A DNA stretch of 14,790 nt, taken from assembly GCA_002315255.1 (NCBI GenBank), contig DCGM01000089.1, positions 769 through 15,558 of the forward strand, in the 5' to 3' direction. Shown one piece after another: positions 7,901 to 14,707 of the stretch. Each line of letters opens with the position of its first letter. The first letter of the stretch is position 1. The notes below the pieces were generated by a model. It ran no database searches and was not told the origin of the DNA. It worked only from the letters and a program-made list of their open reading frames with translations. The position numbers and the translations under genes are program-made. Origin of the DNA: Lachnospiraceae bacterium UBA1778 (lineage in GTDB: Bacteria > Bacillota > Clostridia > Lachnospirales > Lachnospiraceae).

Positions 7901-10900
7901 GTATAATCGACGAGCAGATGATCTTCCTCATCGTAGCGCTTATCGGAGAGCGAAATCGTAACATAGTAACGGTTGACCGGAAGAGAGGTCTCAGTTCCTT
8001 CAACGATACCACTGGACGGAACCGCTTCCTTCAGTTCCACATTAATCGCGGTATAGGCCGGATAAAGATCGCCCGGAACAGTCGGCATGACAATTGTGCC
8101 GTTTGCGTCCACAGTCTGGAATTTTCCGGCATCATAATAGAACGTATAAGCGTTCTCGTATTTTGGAATCGCCTTATATGAGTTCCCGTTAAATGACTGA
8201 TACCAGTCCAGCATATACATCCGGGATGACTCATCCGATTTACGGTTTCTCTGCGCATACACGGAGTTGTTATACGATCCTGCCAGAACGGATACCGCAT
8301 CTCCTTCGAGATACTTATCCGTATAATACTGAACCGGTACCTCAACCGCATAGGAACTATCGGTCTTTATGGTAGTATCGTCCGGATTGAAGACGATGTT
8401 AATCTCATCCCAAACCGAGCTAAGTGTCAGGTTGGATGAGTGAATCGGGACAGAAGCGTTCGCCGGCTCACCTTCCACAATCATCTGAACGGCCGCCGGG
8501 CTGGCATCGTTATAGATCATCCGATAGAACAGAGAAGTCTCTGTCAGCACAGAATTATCTTCTGCCACCTGAAGGACGCCGTCACGGTCATAGATATAAA
8601 ACTCTGTTCGCGCTGTCGACCGGTTGCTTCCTTCGATCGATGTAACCGGCGTGTTTTCTGCTTGGTATGCATAGATAATCGGCTTATCAAACGGTGCGTT
8701 CACCGGGTCACTATGCGGAATATAAGCAGCATTAGAAATGCCGCCAACGAAGTCCTGCGTATATTCGTCGTTGGCTGCGAACGGATATACTAAGAGCTGG
8801 CGCTCCTGGTTCTCATCCAAATACGCATAATAGGTCAGAGTATATGCGAATACGAACATATGGCCTCTCTCCGGTTCCTCGGAACCCTGATTATAGAAGA
8901 GGTAATACTGGTCGTCTTTCTTTACTGTAGAGAATCCGCCAATCGCTGATGCACGGTCATATTCAGCTGCCTTGTCCGCCTCTGTCGTTCCGAAATAATC
9001 AGCAGCTGTCTGCGGAACGAAATAAACTCCCAGAATCTCACTATCGATTGGAATTGTTACTTTTCCTAAATAAGAAGGCGTATTCCCGTCTTTCGTCACC
9101 GTAGTGACCGCGCTCATCGGAATGTGATAATACGGGTCCTCATTACCGTACTTTTTCTGGTACTGAAGATTCGAATAGTAATTGTAATAATCAGAAAGCT
9201 TATATTTCGTCGTGTCGCGATAATCCGCATAATAATCTACAAAATCAAATACGTAGACCGTCATATCGTGCGCAAGTCCTGCACTGTTATCATAATTAAT
9301 CGTAAGATTATAGGCCGACGGATCATTGAAGGAATCGTAATCGGTCGGTTCTACCGTAATGCCTTCGCCTTCATTAGGAAGGTCGCTTGGCTTATCGTTA
9401 ATATTGATAACATGGTTCGGCTCCAGCACGGTAAAGAGGTTCGTATAAGGCTCATTTACCTTACCATCCTCCAGCGTTGCAGGCTGGTTCATCTTGTTAT
9501 CAATCGTATAGTCAGCAGCATAATCGATATGGATATAAACTGCCTGGTACTCATTGATTTCATCTTTCTGTGCACCATTCAGCCCGAATGTATCCGCCGT
9601 GAGCATAAGACCGCCCTGGTCCTCATCAAACAGGGCTGCAATATCGGTTTGCGACAGTGTAATCGTCGCTAACTTCTTCTTCGACTCTGACGAAGAAGAA
9701 GGTGTGCCGCTATATAATGTCAGCGAAACCGCTGATAAGGTTTCTGTCTGATGCTGATAGTTTGCGATACTGGTGGCATCAGTAATAGAAGTCGGCATAG
9801 TCAGCTTCAGATAGACACGGAAGACATCTGCCAGTGTCTCGTTCCTCTGATCATCCTTCCAATCGGCCTGGAATAGTTCTAATTCCGGTGTCGTTACCAC
9901 GCAACGTCCGACGGTAACGCCATAAGACTCGGCATTCGTGCCATCTTTTGACAGGTCGCCTGTTACAGTCACGTAGTAGTTGAAGTTCGGTTCCAGACCC
10001 TGCACAGTGCCGGTTTTTACAAGGCCCTTCAGATAATCAAGGACTGTCGAATACTTGAGAGGATCATAAGAATATGGATAAAAATAGTCTCTCGGATAGT
10101 GATAGTAGTCACACCCTTCGTCATACTCTGCCTTCGTCAAACGCCCCGCCAAGATGGAGGATGCATAGATGGGTACATCTACGATAACAATGCCATTCTC
10201 GTAGGTGCCGAAGAGATAGGTTCCTTTCTCCGGAAGATTTTCTTCATCCGTTCCCTCCAGATAAACCGTATAAGATGCATAATACTCGCCCGGATAGGAG
10301 AAGGTAATCACCGGATGATGGCTTTCATCCAGCATCAGGTGCGTCGTATCCTGGCCCGGAACAATGTAAACCTGTCCATAAATCTGATCATAGAATTTGG
10401 AAAGGACAGTAGCATCATCTGCATTCAGAACAGAGATGTCAACCGCCGAGCCTTCATTCGAGAAGTAGACGTACGGAAGCCGCGAGCCGACGATGGCAGC
10501 CGCATTTGAAAGCGGGCTGTATGCATAGACGGTAGCGGAATTATCATAATAAACAGCGATGGTCCGGACGACATAGTTCATGCCGGTCTTGATCTCCACG
10601 CCGTCAATCGGGATATTGACAGTTGCCGTAGTATACGCTTCAAGCGTCTTCACCGGCTTCGTGCTGTTCTCTGTGCCTTCATAGAACTTGTAGACGGTAT
10701 AGCCGCCGTTTACTTCGGAATCAAGGTCATTTACGTTATAGACTTCATACTTGTAGTAGGAGATGGCCGAATCCGGATCATAGATAACGCCCGGAGAAAG
10801 CTCGAGGCCATAGTTGGCGCGGTTCGAAACGAGCGTCGGCGCACCGACTGCCGGAGTCTCCTTTAAGGTCTTCAGCGTCAATGTCTGTCCGGAAAGGAAT

Positions 10901-12780
10901 ACGCCGTCCGAGTTCTTTATCGTCATACGGACATAGACCGATTCGTTCGTATGGAATCCGTCATAGTCCTTTTCTTCATTTACGCCGTCAAAGGTACAGG
11001 TGAATTTCGTGACGCCTTCGGTGAACTTACTGCCCACAGAGCCTAAGTACGCCGTCGTATTATCCGGAAGACGTCCGGTCTTATCATCCAGTTCAGCCGC
11101 CAGTGCTTCTGTACGGTCATTGTAGAAATAGAAGGTTACCTCATCGCCGTTCGCTGCAGAAAGGCCTTCACGGGATGCCACAACAGAAACCGTGCTCTTC
11201 GTCGAAGCGCCGGCTTCCATAATAACGCCCGTGGAAGTCGTCCAGAACGTCTTGCTGAGATAGTTACGGACATAGTTCCGAGCGCCGTCGAGACGGGTGT
11301 TCGTCAAAGCCGCAACTACCAGACGGTACTCGTGATCCGGAGACAGATCTACAAAGTCAAAATTGTAGTTGGAAGAGCCGGTGAACTTCGTATCGGTCAT
11401 AATCCACTGCTCGCCTGCAGCCAGTTCAAAACCGTCATGCTCGGTGTCCATGCAGACGGTTTCACCCGTAGACATATCCACCAGATAGACGCGCGTGTAA
11501 TAATACTTGCCGCTCTGCGCTTTATCTTCTTCCGTCAGTGCTTCTTCGCGAATTTCATCGCCTGCGTCAATAAGCTGTTTCTGAAGTGCGTTTGCGGAAA
11601 GGAACATGTTCGATTCTTCGCTCGGAACTGTGACTACAAGCGTTCCGCTCGCCGTCGTTCCGGTGACCTGCCATCCGCTGATCGTAATCATCGGGAAGTC
11701 TAAAACCGTTCCTTCCAGTTCCTCAGAATCACCAGGATCACCCGGATCTCCGGGCTGTCCGTTGTCGCCAGATTCACCGTTCTCACCAGGCTGTCCCGGT
11801 TTTCCGTCCTGGCCGGGGTCGCCCTGGTCGCCGTCTTCACCTTTAACGCCGGGGGTTCCCATATCGCCTTCCTGACCGTCTTCTCCGGGATCGCCGGTAG
11901 TGCCGGTAGCGCCTTTCTTTCCGTCAATCCCCTTTACATACGGGATAACGGTCTGCTTGGTTGATTCCAGGTCTTCCGAAACCGGGCTCAGTTCCGGGAT
12001 CGCATTGGAGTCGAGAACGATGTCAGAGAAATCGAGGAGCACGGTTTCACTCTGAGAGCCCTCGCCGGGCTTAAAGATATTCCGATAATATAAGTCAATG
12101 CGAAGACCGTTTCCAAGCGTCGCGTAGCACTCTTTGGAAACTGTCTGCCAAAGTTTTTCTTCCGTCTGGACGCGGATGATGCCGCCGTCCACATAGGTCA
12201 ATTCGATGAACTTGCCGGCCGCAATCGTATTCCCGCCGTTTTCAGCGTCCTCTGCCACACCGGTCACAGAGATGTCCGTCGAAACGATCATGTACTTATT
12301 ATCTGCGATCTTCCAGACAAAATGCTGGAACGTCAGCGGAGTCTCAGACTCGCCGACGGAATAATAATCGTTGACATTGATCATTGCGGTGCTCGGTGCC
12401 AATGCATAGTAGTTCCGAAGGACATTGTTCACCTTTCCGGTTTCTTTATCATAAAGATCGTCCGTATCGACAATCACGCCGCGTGCCAATGCCGCCAGCG
12501 GGCCGTCATCGTAGTGGATGAAGCTGGCTGACGGGACTTCGACCTTCGTTCCCAGAAGATTCTCGAAAGAAATCTTCTGTCCGGCCGCCTGTTTGTACGC
12601 AGTGCCGGAAGCGAAGGAATTCCGCTTCTCTGTCAATGTGCTGTCCGGATCCAGAATATAACCGTTCTCCTGGAATCTCGACGCCTCATTATTGCCCTTT
12701 ACGACGCTGAATGCCACGAGTCCAGCGCCTACAATTACCGCAGCAGCAATAATTCCGATAACAATCTTTTTTCCGCCCAT
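4987..12780 (-). CDS. Giant surface protein (2,597 aa): N-terminal anchor, collagen-like rod, fibronectin-III-like modules
   Basis: The N-terminus (MGGKKIVIGIIAAAVIVGAG...) is a short positive tip and a hydrophobic helix (residues 6-27) with no clear signal-peptidase site, so an uncleaved membrane anchor with the rest outside is likely. Residues 40-260 form a domain resembling that in the downstream lectin protein. Residues 284-352 are 23 uninterrupted collagen-like triplets (GDP, GED, GQD, GKP, GEN and similar). The remaining 2,200 residues are Tyr-rich, acidic and beta-patterned. Recurring fibronectin-III-like strand signatures are LSPDHEYRLVVAAL (near 480), KTGMNYVVRTIAVYY (near 730), LEPNFNYYVTVTG (near 935), LESETDYIIYAYY (near 2010), GKEYTVCVKAYNRG (near 2170) and DPNSDYSYECFIYG (near 2337). 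No LPXTG, SLH, choline- or GW-repeat anchor is visible, and the C-terminus is hydrophilic. AAGGAG at 12791-12796, ten bases upstream, fixes the start. It is the first gene of the operon. An adhesive or matrix role is inferred; the family is not one I recognise by name. Confidence 0.82.
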   Translation of the reverse strand: MGGKKIVIGIIAAAVIVGAGLVAFSVVKGNNEASRFQENGYILDPDSTLTEKRNSFASGTAYKQAAGQKISFENLLGTKVEVPSASFIHYDDGPLAALARGVIVDTDDLYDKETGKVNNVLRNYYALAPSTAMINVNDYYSVGESETPLTFQHFVWKIADNKYMIVSTDISVTGVAEDAENGGNTIAAGKFIELTYVDGGIIRVQTEEKLWQTVSKECYATLGNGLRIDLYYRNIFKPGEGSQSETVLLDFSDIVLDSNAIPELSPVSEDLESTKQTVIPYVKGIDGKKGATGTTGDPGEDGQEGDMGTPGVKGEDGDQGDPGQDGKPGQPGENGESGDNGQPGDPGDPGDSEELEGTVLDFPMITISGWQVTGTTASGTLVVTVPSEESNMFLSANALQKQLIDAGDEIREEALTEEDKAQSGKYYYTRVYLVDMSTGETVCMDTEHDGFELAAGEQWIMTDTKFTGSSNYNFDFVDLSPDHEYRLVVAALTNTRLDGARNYVRNYLSKTFWTTSTGVIMEAGASTKSTVSVVASREGLSAANGDEVTFYFYNDRTEALAAELDDKTGRLPDNTTAYLGSVGSKFTEGVTKFTCTFDGVNEEKDYDGFHTNESVYVRMTIKNSDGVFLSGQTLTLKTLKETPAVGAPTLVSNRANYGLELSPGVIYDPDSAISYYKYEVYNVNDLDSEVNGGYTVYKFYEGTENSTKPVKTLEAYTTATVNIPIDGVEIKTGMNYVVRTIAVYYDNSATVYAYSPLSNAAAIVGSRLPYVYFSNEGSAVDISVLNADDATVLSKFYDQIYGQVYIVPGQDTTHLMLDESHHPVITFSYPGEYYASYTVYLEGTDEENLPEKGTYLFGTYENGIVIVDVPIYASSILAGRLTKAEYDEGCDYYHYPRDYFYPYSYDPLKYSTVLDYLKGLVKTGTVQGLEPNFNYYVTVTGDLSKDGTNAESYGVTVGRCVVTTPELELFQADWKDDQRNETLADVFRVYLKLTMPTSITDATSIANYQHQTETLSAVSLTLYSGTPSSSSESKKKLATITLSQTDIAALFDEDQGGLMLTADTFGLNGAQKDEINEYQAVYIHIDYAADYTIDNKMNQPATLEDGKVNEPYTNLFTVLEPNHVININDKPSDLPNEGEGITVEPTDYDSFNDPSAYNLTINYDNSAGLAHDMTVYVFDFVDYYADYRDTTKYKLSDYYNYYSNLQYQKKYGNEDPYYHIPMSAVTTVTKDGNTPSYLGKVTIPIDSEILGVYFVPQTAADYFGTTEADKAAEYDRASAIGGFSTVKKDDQYYLFYNQGSEEPERGHMFVFAYTLTYYAYLDENQERQLLVYPFAANDEYTQDFVGGISNAAYIPHSDPVNAPFDKPIIYAYQAENTPVTSIEGSNRSTARTEFYIYDRDGVLQVAEDNSVLTETSLFYRMIYNDASPAAVQMIVEGEPANASVPIHSSNLTLSSVWDEINIVFNPDDTTIKTDSSYAVEVPVQYYTDKYLEGDAVSVLAGSYNNSVYAQRNRKSDESSRMYMLDWYQSFNGNSYKAIPKYENAYTFYYDAGKFQTVDANGTIVMPTVPGDLYPAYTAINVELKEAVPSSGIVEGTETSLPVNRYYVTISLSDKRYDEEDHLLVDYTADNNAKLNAAKALLNEALALRMTFTNTKIGKTIVIDKFIRNMDSVDGSVITWDNHSNKFNFEIVFSKELADLAGYEGTELSVCLMQETGVEGFDFDGVKNSENDMAVHVYSYKADITAVGGPGYQLSPAGNLVYSYNLSSQKASLSTVVGKVGSSEMDLGLYGGLLKKAELTEINTSGKTHGQIALVSTRYNSVNRMSSSKEVYFSERVGALSGDRAILPAQVAKTENLRNISVLHADGTSALEGGKFQIPSVTPLIEYDSDEDVSLANGLEFTYELQGVPELRGDEQNFIYFLIERVDEATGKKYTQIITEVGETGEILRWEDVPSEDIASVNYPTGYTLVEGSPKANPFDPDAVDDVGSALLSSSVLKNGWKMFEYSMLESETDYIIYAYYLNEVGQLTRLLMEQADGTEVENFHSMRTLASPEVSLFTIHYYSDAYDEKYIVTSVDIANALGYYYTMELYDPDGNFLTYLDVYDGTSKRSLEGYEDDEMTFFFSNSQYDDPVFENRGNVYKMAFDTENNKLAKVGDEAVYLQHGKEYTVCVKAYNRGRGPAYDENYDLTTDPENLLVVKEWVEDVQVTKLSPEAIRTFTVNKTTDQMGLDGGYNLIKLIEGETVTFQPYIAFYPTYYRRGSMIRDMKLAVAVIQKRSYVENGNLKTEILDVTDQIYHGIPGMEGVTIGDLAANYLEWGDMEELRYYIDTDTMDPNSDYSYECFIYGIADNYDIVTTGGRYFGEMTPEQIREAIVTINRDLSTFEGYSATAKGTYPIYDDLLEPTLATGNSILLAMRSVDYSGTRASVGTVQFSMMQPESGAYAKYFDVRLQNPVEMSLIEYFDWTLSISYKDKSGKNQTKTVNASSDGLPVYFYPTLIGNNEYDYTIKIRNSDMPSNYSEINSYTLVLKFYRYDDDLEAFISSDIAGSSGEKVTMGQDEDNSIRFERTWVEGSSPELLTGSGLTIINTSSAPEAKDR
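9673..9701. repeat. Perfect 11-bp inverted repeat inside the giant gene
   Basis: CTTCTTCTTCG (9673-9683) and CGAAGAAGAAG (9691-9701) flank a 7-base loop. It encodes the low-complexity linker PSSSSESKKKL between two beta-rich stretches, so the Ser and Lys codon runs pair with each other in the mRNA. There is no U-tract after it in either direction. Confidence 0.75.
11725..11931 (-). repeat. Collagen-like Gly-X-Y repeat, 23 triplets (residues 284-352)
   Basis: Gly occupies every third residue from G284 to G350 without a break. X and Y positions are rich in Asp, Glu, Gln, Asn, Pro and Lys, as in bacterial collagens, which rely on charge pairs rather than hydroxyproline. A KGED segment (around 313-316) offers the interchain Lys-Glu/Asp pairing known to stabilise triple helices. 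A trimer is the natural inference. The rod sits between the N-terminal domain and the long modular region. Confidence 0.95.
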
Positions 12781-12794
12781 TATTTCTAAGCTCC

Positions 12795-12836
12795 TTATTT
12801 CTTTTTCGGGACCGGTTTCCCGACGTGTCGTTTCAT
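12795..12836 (-). CDS. Possible leader ORF 2 (13 aa, MKRHVGKPVPKKK)
   Basis: This tiny ORF lies in the 5' leader of the surface operon. GGTG five bases before its ATG could act as a weak ribosome binding site. Its TAA stop is embedded in the giant gene's own ribosome binding site (TAAGGAG), so terminating ribosomes would be placed for reinitiation. The peptide is very basic and ends in a Pro-Lys-rich run. Its expression is speculative; a short open frame of this size can occur by chance. Confidence 0.25.
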   Translation of the reverse strand: MKRHVGKPVPKKK

Positions 12837-12840
12837 TTTT

Positions 12841-12894
12841 TCACCGGCAGAATCCGCTGCCGGAGAGGGTAAATTGGAGGTACTTTTTCGGCAT
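12841..12894 (-). CDS. Possible leader ORF 1 (17 aa, MPKKYLQFTLSGSGFCR)
   Basis: A well-placed AAAGGTG (seven bases before the ATG) precedes this short ORF in the operon leader. It ends with TGA four bases before the ATG of the second small ORF. Its last codons form one strand and loop of the CCGGCAG/CTGCCGG hairpin, so ribosome passage would melt that structure. No homologue is recognised, and the assignment rests on the ribosome binding site and arrangement only. Confidence 0.3.
   Translation of the reverse strand: MPKKYLQFTLSGSGFCR
12844..12863 (-). promoter_or_regulatory. Leader hairpin
   Basis: A perfect 7-bp inverted repeat CCGGCAG / CTGCCGG with a 6-base loop lies about 65 bases upstream of the giant gene's start. 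It is not followed by a U-tract, so it is not an intrinsic terminator as it stands. A role in mRNA stability or translation control is possible. Confidence 0.45.
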
Positions 12895-12925
12895 TTTTTA
12901 ACACCTTTTCCGTACACAAAAGAGA

Positions 12926-12939
12926 CAGAGCCCCCTCTG
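12926..12939 (-). promoter_or_regulatory. Small hairpin at the 5' end of the surface-operon mRNA
   Basis: CAGAG / CTCTG arms (12926-12930 and 12935-12939) close a four-base G/C loop roughly 15 bases after the predicted transcription start, with one more G-U pair possible. A 5'-terminal hairpin of this kind can protect an mRNA in Gram-positive bacteria (known generally; inferred here). Confidence 0.35.
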
Positions 12940-12960
12940 CCTTTATTCCAAGTTAGGTTG

Positions 12961-12989
12961 AGTATACCATAAATCAAGCGTTCTGACAA
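12961..12989 (-). promoter_or_regulatory. Promoter of the giant-protein / lectin operon (extended -10)
   Basis: On the minus strand, TTGTCA (12984-12989, five of six) is followed after exactly 17 bases by TATACT (12961-12966, five of six), preceded by TGG to give an extended -10. Transcription should start near 12954, leaving a leader of about 170 bases. No other convincing promoter is seen in front of either operon gene, and the 57-base gap between the two genes holds no terminator. Confidence 0.8.
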
Positions 12990-13005
12990 GGTTTTGACCC
13001 CCCAG

Positions 13006-13100
13006 TTATGCACTCTCTTATCCACCCTTTTGTTCCACTTTTTCACAGTATTCACGGGATTTTGGACACTTTGTACGGTATCTTCCAAAAGTTATTCACA
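13006..13100 (+). other. Cluster of four DnaA-box-like 9-mers
   Basis: Compared with TTATNCACA, the plus strand carries TTATGCACT (13006-13014, one mismatch), TTATCCACC (13018-13026, one mismatch), TTTTTCACA (13039-13047, one mismatch) and TTATTCACA (13092-13100, exact). A weaker GTATTCACG lies at 13048-13056. All point the same way, and the first two start 12 bases apart. They occupy the gene-free space between the CstA terminator and the surface-operon promoter, starting about 17 bases upstream of the -35 box. No dnaA or dnaN gene is in the window. The rest of the gap (13101-13153) is T-rich with nothing further recognised. Confidence 0.45.
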
Positions 13101-13153
13101 AAAATTTCACATATTGGTTTTTTGGCTTTTCCGCCGGCTTCGCATAGCGCTGA

Positions 13154-13184
13154 CAAAAAGAGGCCCTGCCATTGCGGCAGGGCC
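13154..13184 (-). terminator. Rho-independent terminator of the CstA-family gene
   Basis: Read on the minus strand, a GC-rich 9-bp stem (GGCCCTGCC / GGCAGGGCC, 13162-13184) with a 5-base loop is followed by CTTTTTG. It lies about 55 bases past the stop codon at 13238. Confidence 0.92.
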
Positions 13185-13237
13185 CGACTCGTTTGAGTGT
13201 GAAGCTCAATTGCTTTACATTTTTAGAATACCTTAAA

Positions 13238-14707
13238 CTATTTCGCCATTCTGTTGTTTTTACGCAATTTAAAAAGATAGAAAATGAAAAAGGTCAGCGC
13301 CAGCGCTGCGCCGATAATATACGCAACACCCATAGGCAGTAAGTTTCCTAACCCCAGGTTTGGCTCACCTAAGATATACGTAATAACCGCCATCGTCATG
13401 ATGCCTGCCGGAACCGCCGTTAATAAAGAGCCGTATTTATAACGCCCGTGCTTCATCACATAGGCTGTCGAAATCCACAGCGATAAAGCCGCCAGAATCT
13501 GATTGCTCCAGGCAAACCATCTCCACAGGATATTGAAGTTTTTAGCGTCAGAAAAGTTCCATACCGATAAGCCTGCGACTACGCCGAACAGTGCCAACGT
13601 TAACAGTATTCTGTTTTTCGTTTTCTTTTGGTCTAACCCCAGCCATTCCGCAATAATCAGCCGGCAGCTTCTTAATGCAGTATCTCCGGAAGTGATCGGG
13701 CAGATTACCACGCCGATAACGGCAAGCACCGTCCCGACAGGCCCCAGTAAGGACTGGCAGATATGATAGACCGCCTGGGAATTGCCGCCCGTTGCATTTA
13801 AGGCGGCCCACCCTTCAGGTGTATCCACTTTAAAGAACGCCATAGCCGCTGCAGCCCAGATTAATGCAATGGTTCCTTCTGCGACCATCGCGCCATAGAA
13901 AACAGTTCTTCCTTCTTTCTCTGATCTGATACATTTCGCCATGATGGGCGTCTGCGTCGCATGGAATCCGCTGACCGCGCCGCACGCAATCGTAGTAAGC
14001 ATAAAGGGCCACGCCGGCAATCCGCCGTTTGCTTTCGAAAAATCGCTCAGATTCCCGACCAGCTCCAGCATTGGATACTGATCCTGATTTACTAATATGC
14101 CTCCGATGGTGGCGATGGCCATCACGACTAAAATAACGCCAAATACCGGATACGCTTTACCGATGACTTTATCGATCGGGAGAATGGTGGCCACAAAGTA
14201 ATAGACTAAAATAACGGCCATCCAGACAAGCGCCGGCACTTTAGCTCCGGTCAATGACTGAAGGAGTCCTGCAGGAGAAACGACAAAAACGGCACTGACT
14301 AAAATCAGTAAGACTATGGAGAATATCCGCATGACAAGCTGCATGGCGGAGCCTAGGAGCGGTTTCGTGATTTCCGCTGTCGATTTTCCGTCATTTCTGG
14401 AAGAGACCATCCCTGAAAAATAATCGTGGACCGCGCCTCCGAGCAGGCACCCTATCACGATCCACAAGAAGGCGATCGGTCCGAACAATGCGCCTGAAAT
14501 CGCGCCGAAAATCGGACCGGTTCCCGCAATGTTCAATAATTCGATTAAGAATGCCTTCCACGTCGGAAGCGGCGTCTTATCGACGCCGTCAGGGCTGGCC
14601 ATGGCCGGGGTTAGCCGGTCATCAGCTCCGAAGATCTTTTCCGAAACTCTGGAATACACAATGTACCCGACGATCAATAAGGCTAAACAGACAAAAAAAG
14701 TAATCAT
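13238..14707 (-). CDS. cstA: CstA-family carbon-starvation transporter (peptide/pyruvate uptake)
   Basis: This 489-residue polytopic membrane protein is the short Gram-positive form of CstA (enterobacterial CstA is about 700 residues). Conserved blocks include NIAGTGPIFGAISGALFGP (residues 58-76), the GGAVHDYFSGMVSSRNDGKS stretch (about 90-109), GAVSGFHATQTP (about 239-250), SGDTALRSCRLIIAEWLGL in the second half and FAWSNQILAALSLW near the end. Family members take up peptides, and CstA and BtsT of E. coli transport pyruvate; the substrate here cannot be told apart by sequence. The ATG at 14707 gives the usual family N-terminus (MITFFVCLALLIVGY), but the base context just before it has no convincing ribosome binding site. 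The strong GGAGGGAGGAG is 37 bases further upstream. It is transcribed as a single gene with its own terminator, and its promoter probably lies beyond or at the right edge. Confidence 0.9.
   Translation of the reverse strand: MITFFVCLALLIVGYIVYSRVSEKIFGADDRLTPAMASPDGVDKTPLPTWKAFLIELLNIAGTGPIFGAISGALFGPIAFLWIVIGCLLGGAVHDYFSGMVSSRNDGKSTAEITKPLLGSAMQLVMRIFSIVLLILVSAVFVVSPAGLLQSLTGAKVPALVWMAVILVYYFVATILPIDKVIGKAYPVFGVILVVMAIATIGGILVNQDQYPMLELVGNLSDFSKANGGLPAWPFMLTTIACGAVSGFHATQTPIMAKCIRSEKEGRTVFYGAMVAEGTIALIWAAAAMAFFKVDTPEGWAALNATGGNSQAVYHICQSLLGPVGTVLAVIGVVICPITSGDTALRSCRLIIAEWLGLDQKKTKNRILLTLALFGVVAGLSVWNFSDAKNFNILWRWFAWSNQILAALSLWISTAYVMKHGRYKYGSLLTAVPAGIMTMAVITYILGEPNLGLGNLLPMGVAYIIGAALALTFFIFYLFKLRKNNRMAK

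Noticed and set aside
9124..9672. Ile/Arg-rich plus-strand frame of 182 codons
   Set aside because: Antisense to the giant gene; its composition is the reverse complement of Tyr/Asp/Asn codons, not a real protein.
12844..12863. Leader hairpin as an intrinsic terminator or attenuator
   Set aside because: On the minus strand it is followed by TGAAAAAATG, with no U-tract; no alternative anti-terminator pairing was seen.
12795..13088. 97-codon minus-strand frame covering the operon leader
   Set aside because: It would start upstream of the well-formed promoter at 12961-12989 and run through it; no ribosome binding site or family resemblance. Only its last 13 codons were kept as a tentative leader ORF.
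13006..13100. Calling the DnaA-box cluster the chromosomal origin
   Set aside because: No dnaA, dnaN, rpmH or gidA-type neighbours are present and no clear unwinding element was identified, so only a box cluster is claimed.
12994..13236. Plus-strand small frames in the gap between CstA and the giant gene
   Set aside because: They cross the CstA terminator and DnaA-like cluster, with no ribosome binding site and low-complexity hydrophobic translation.
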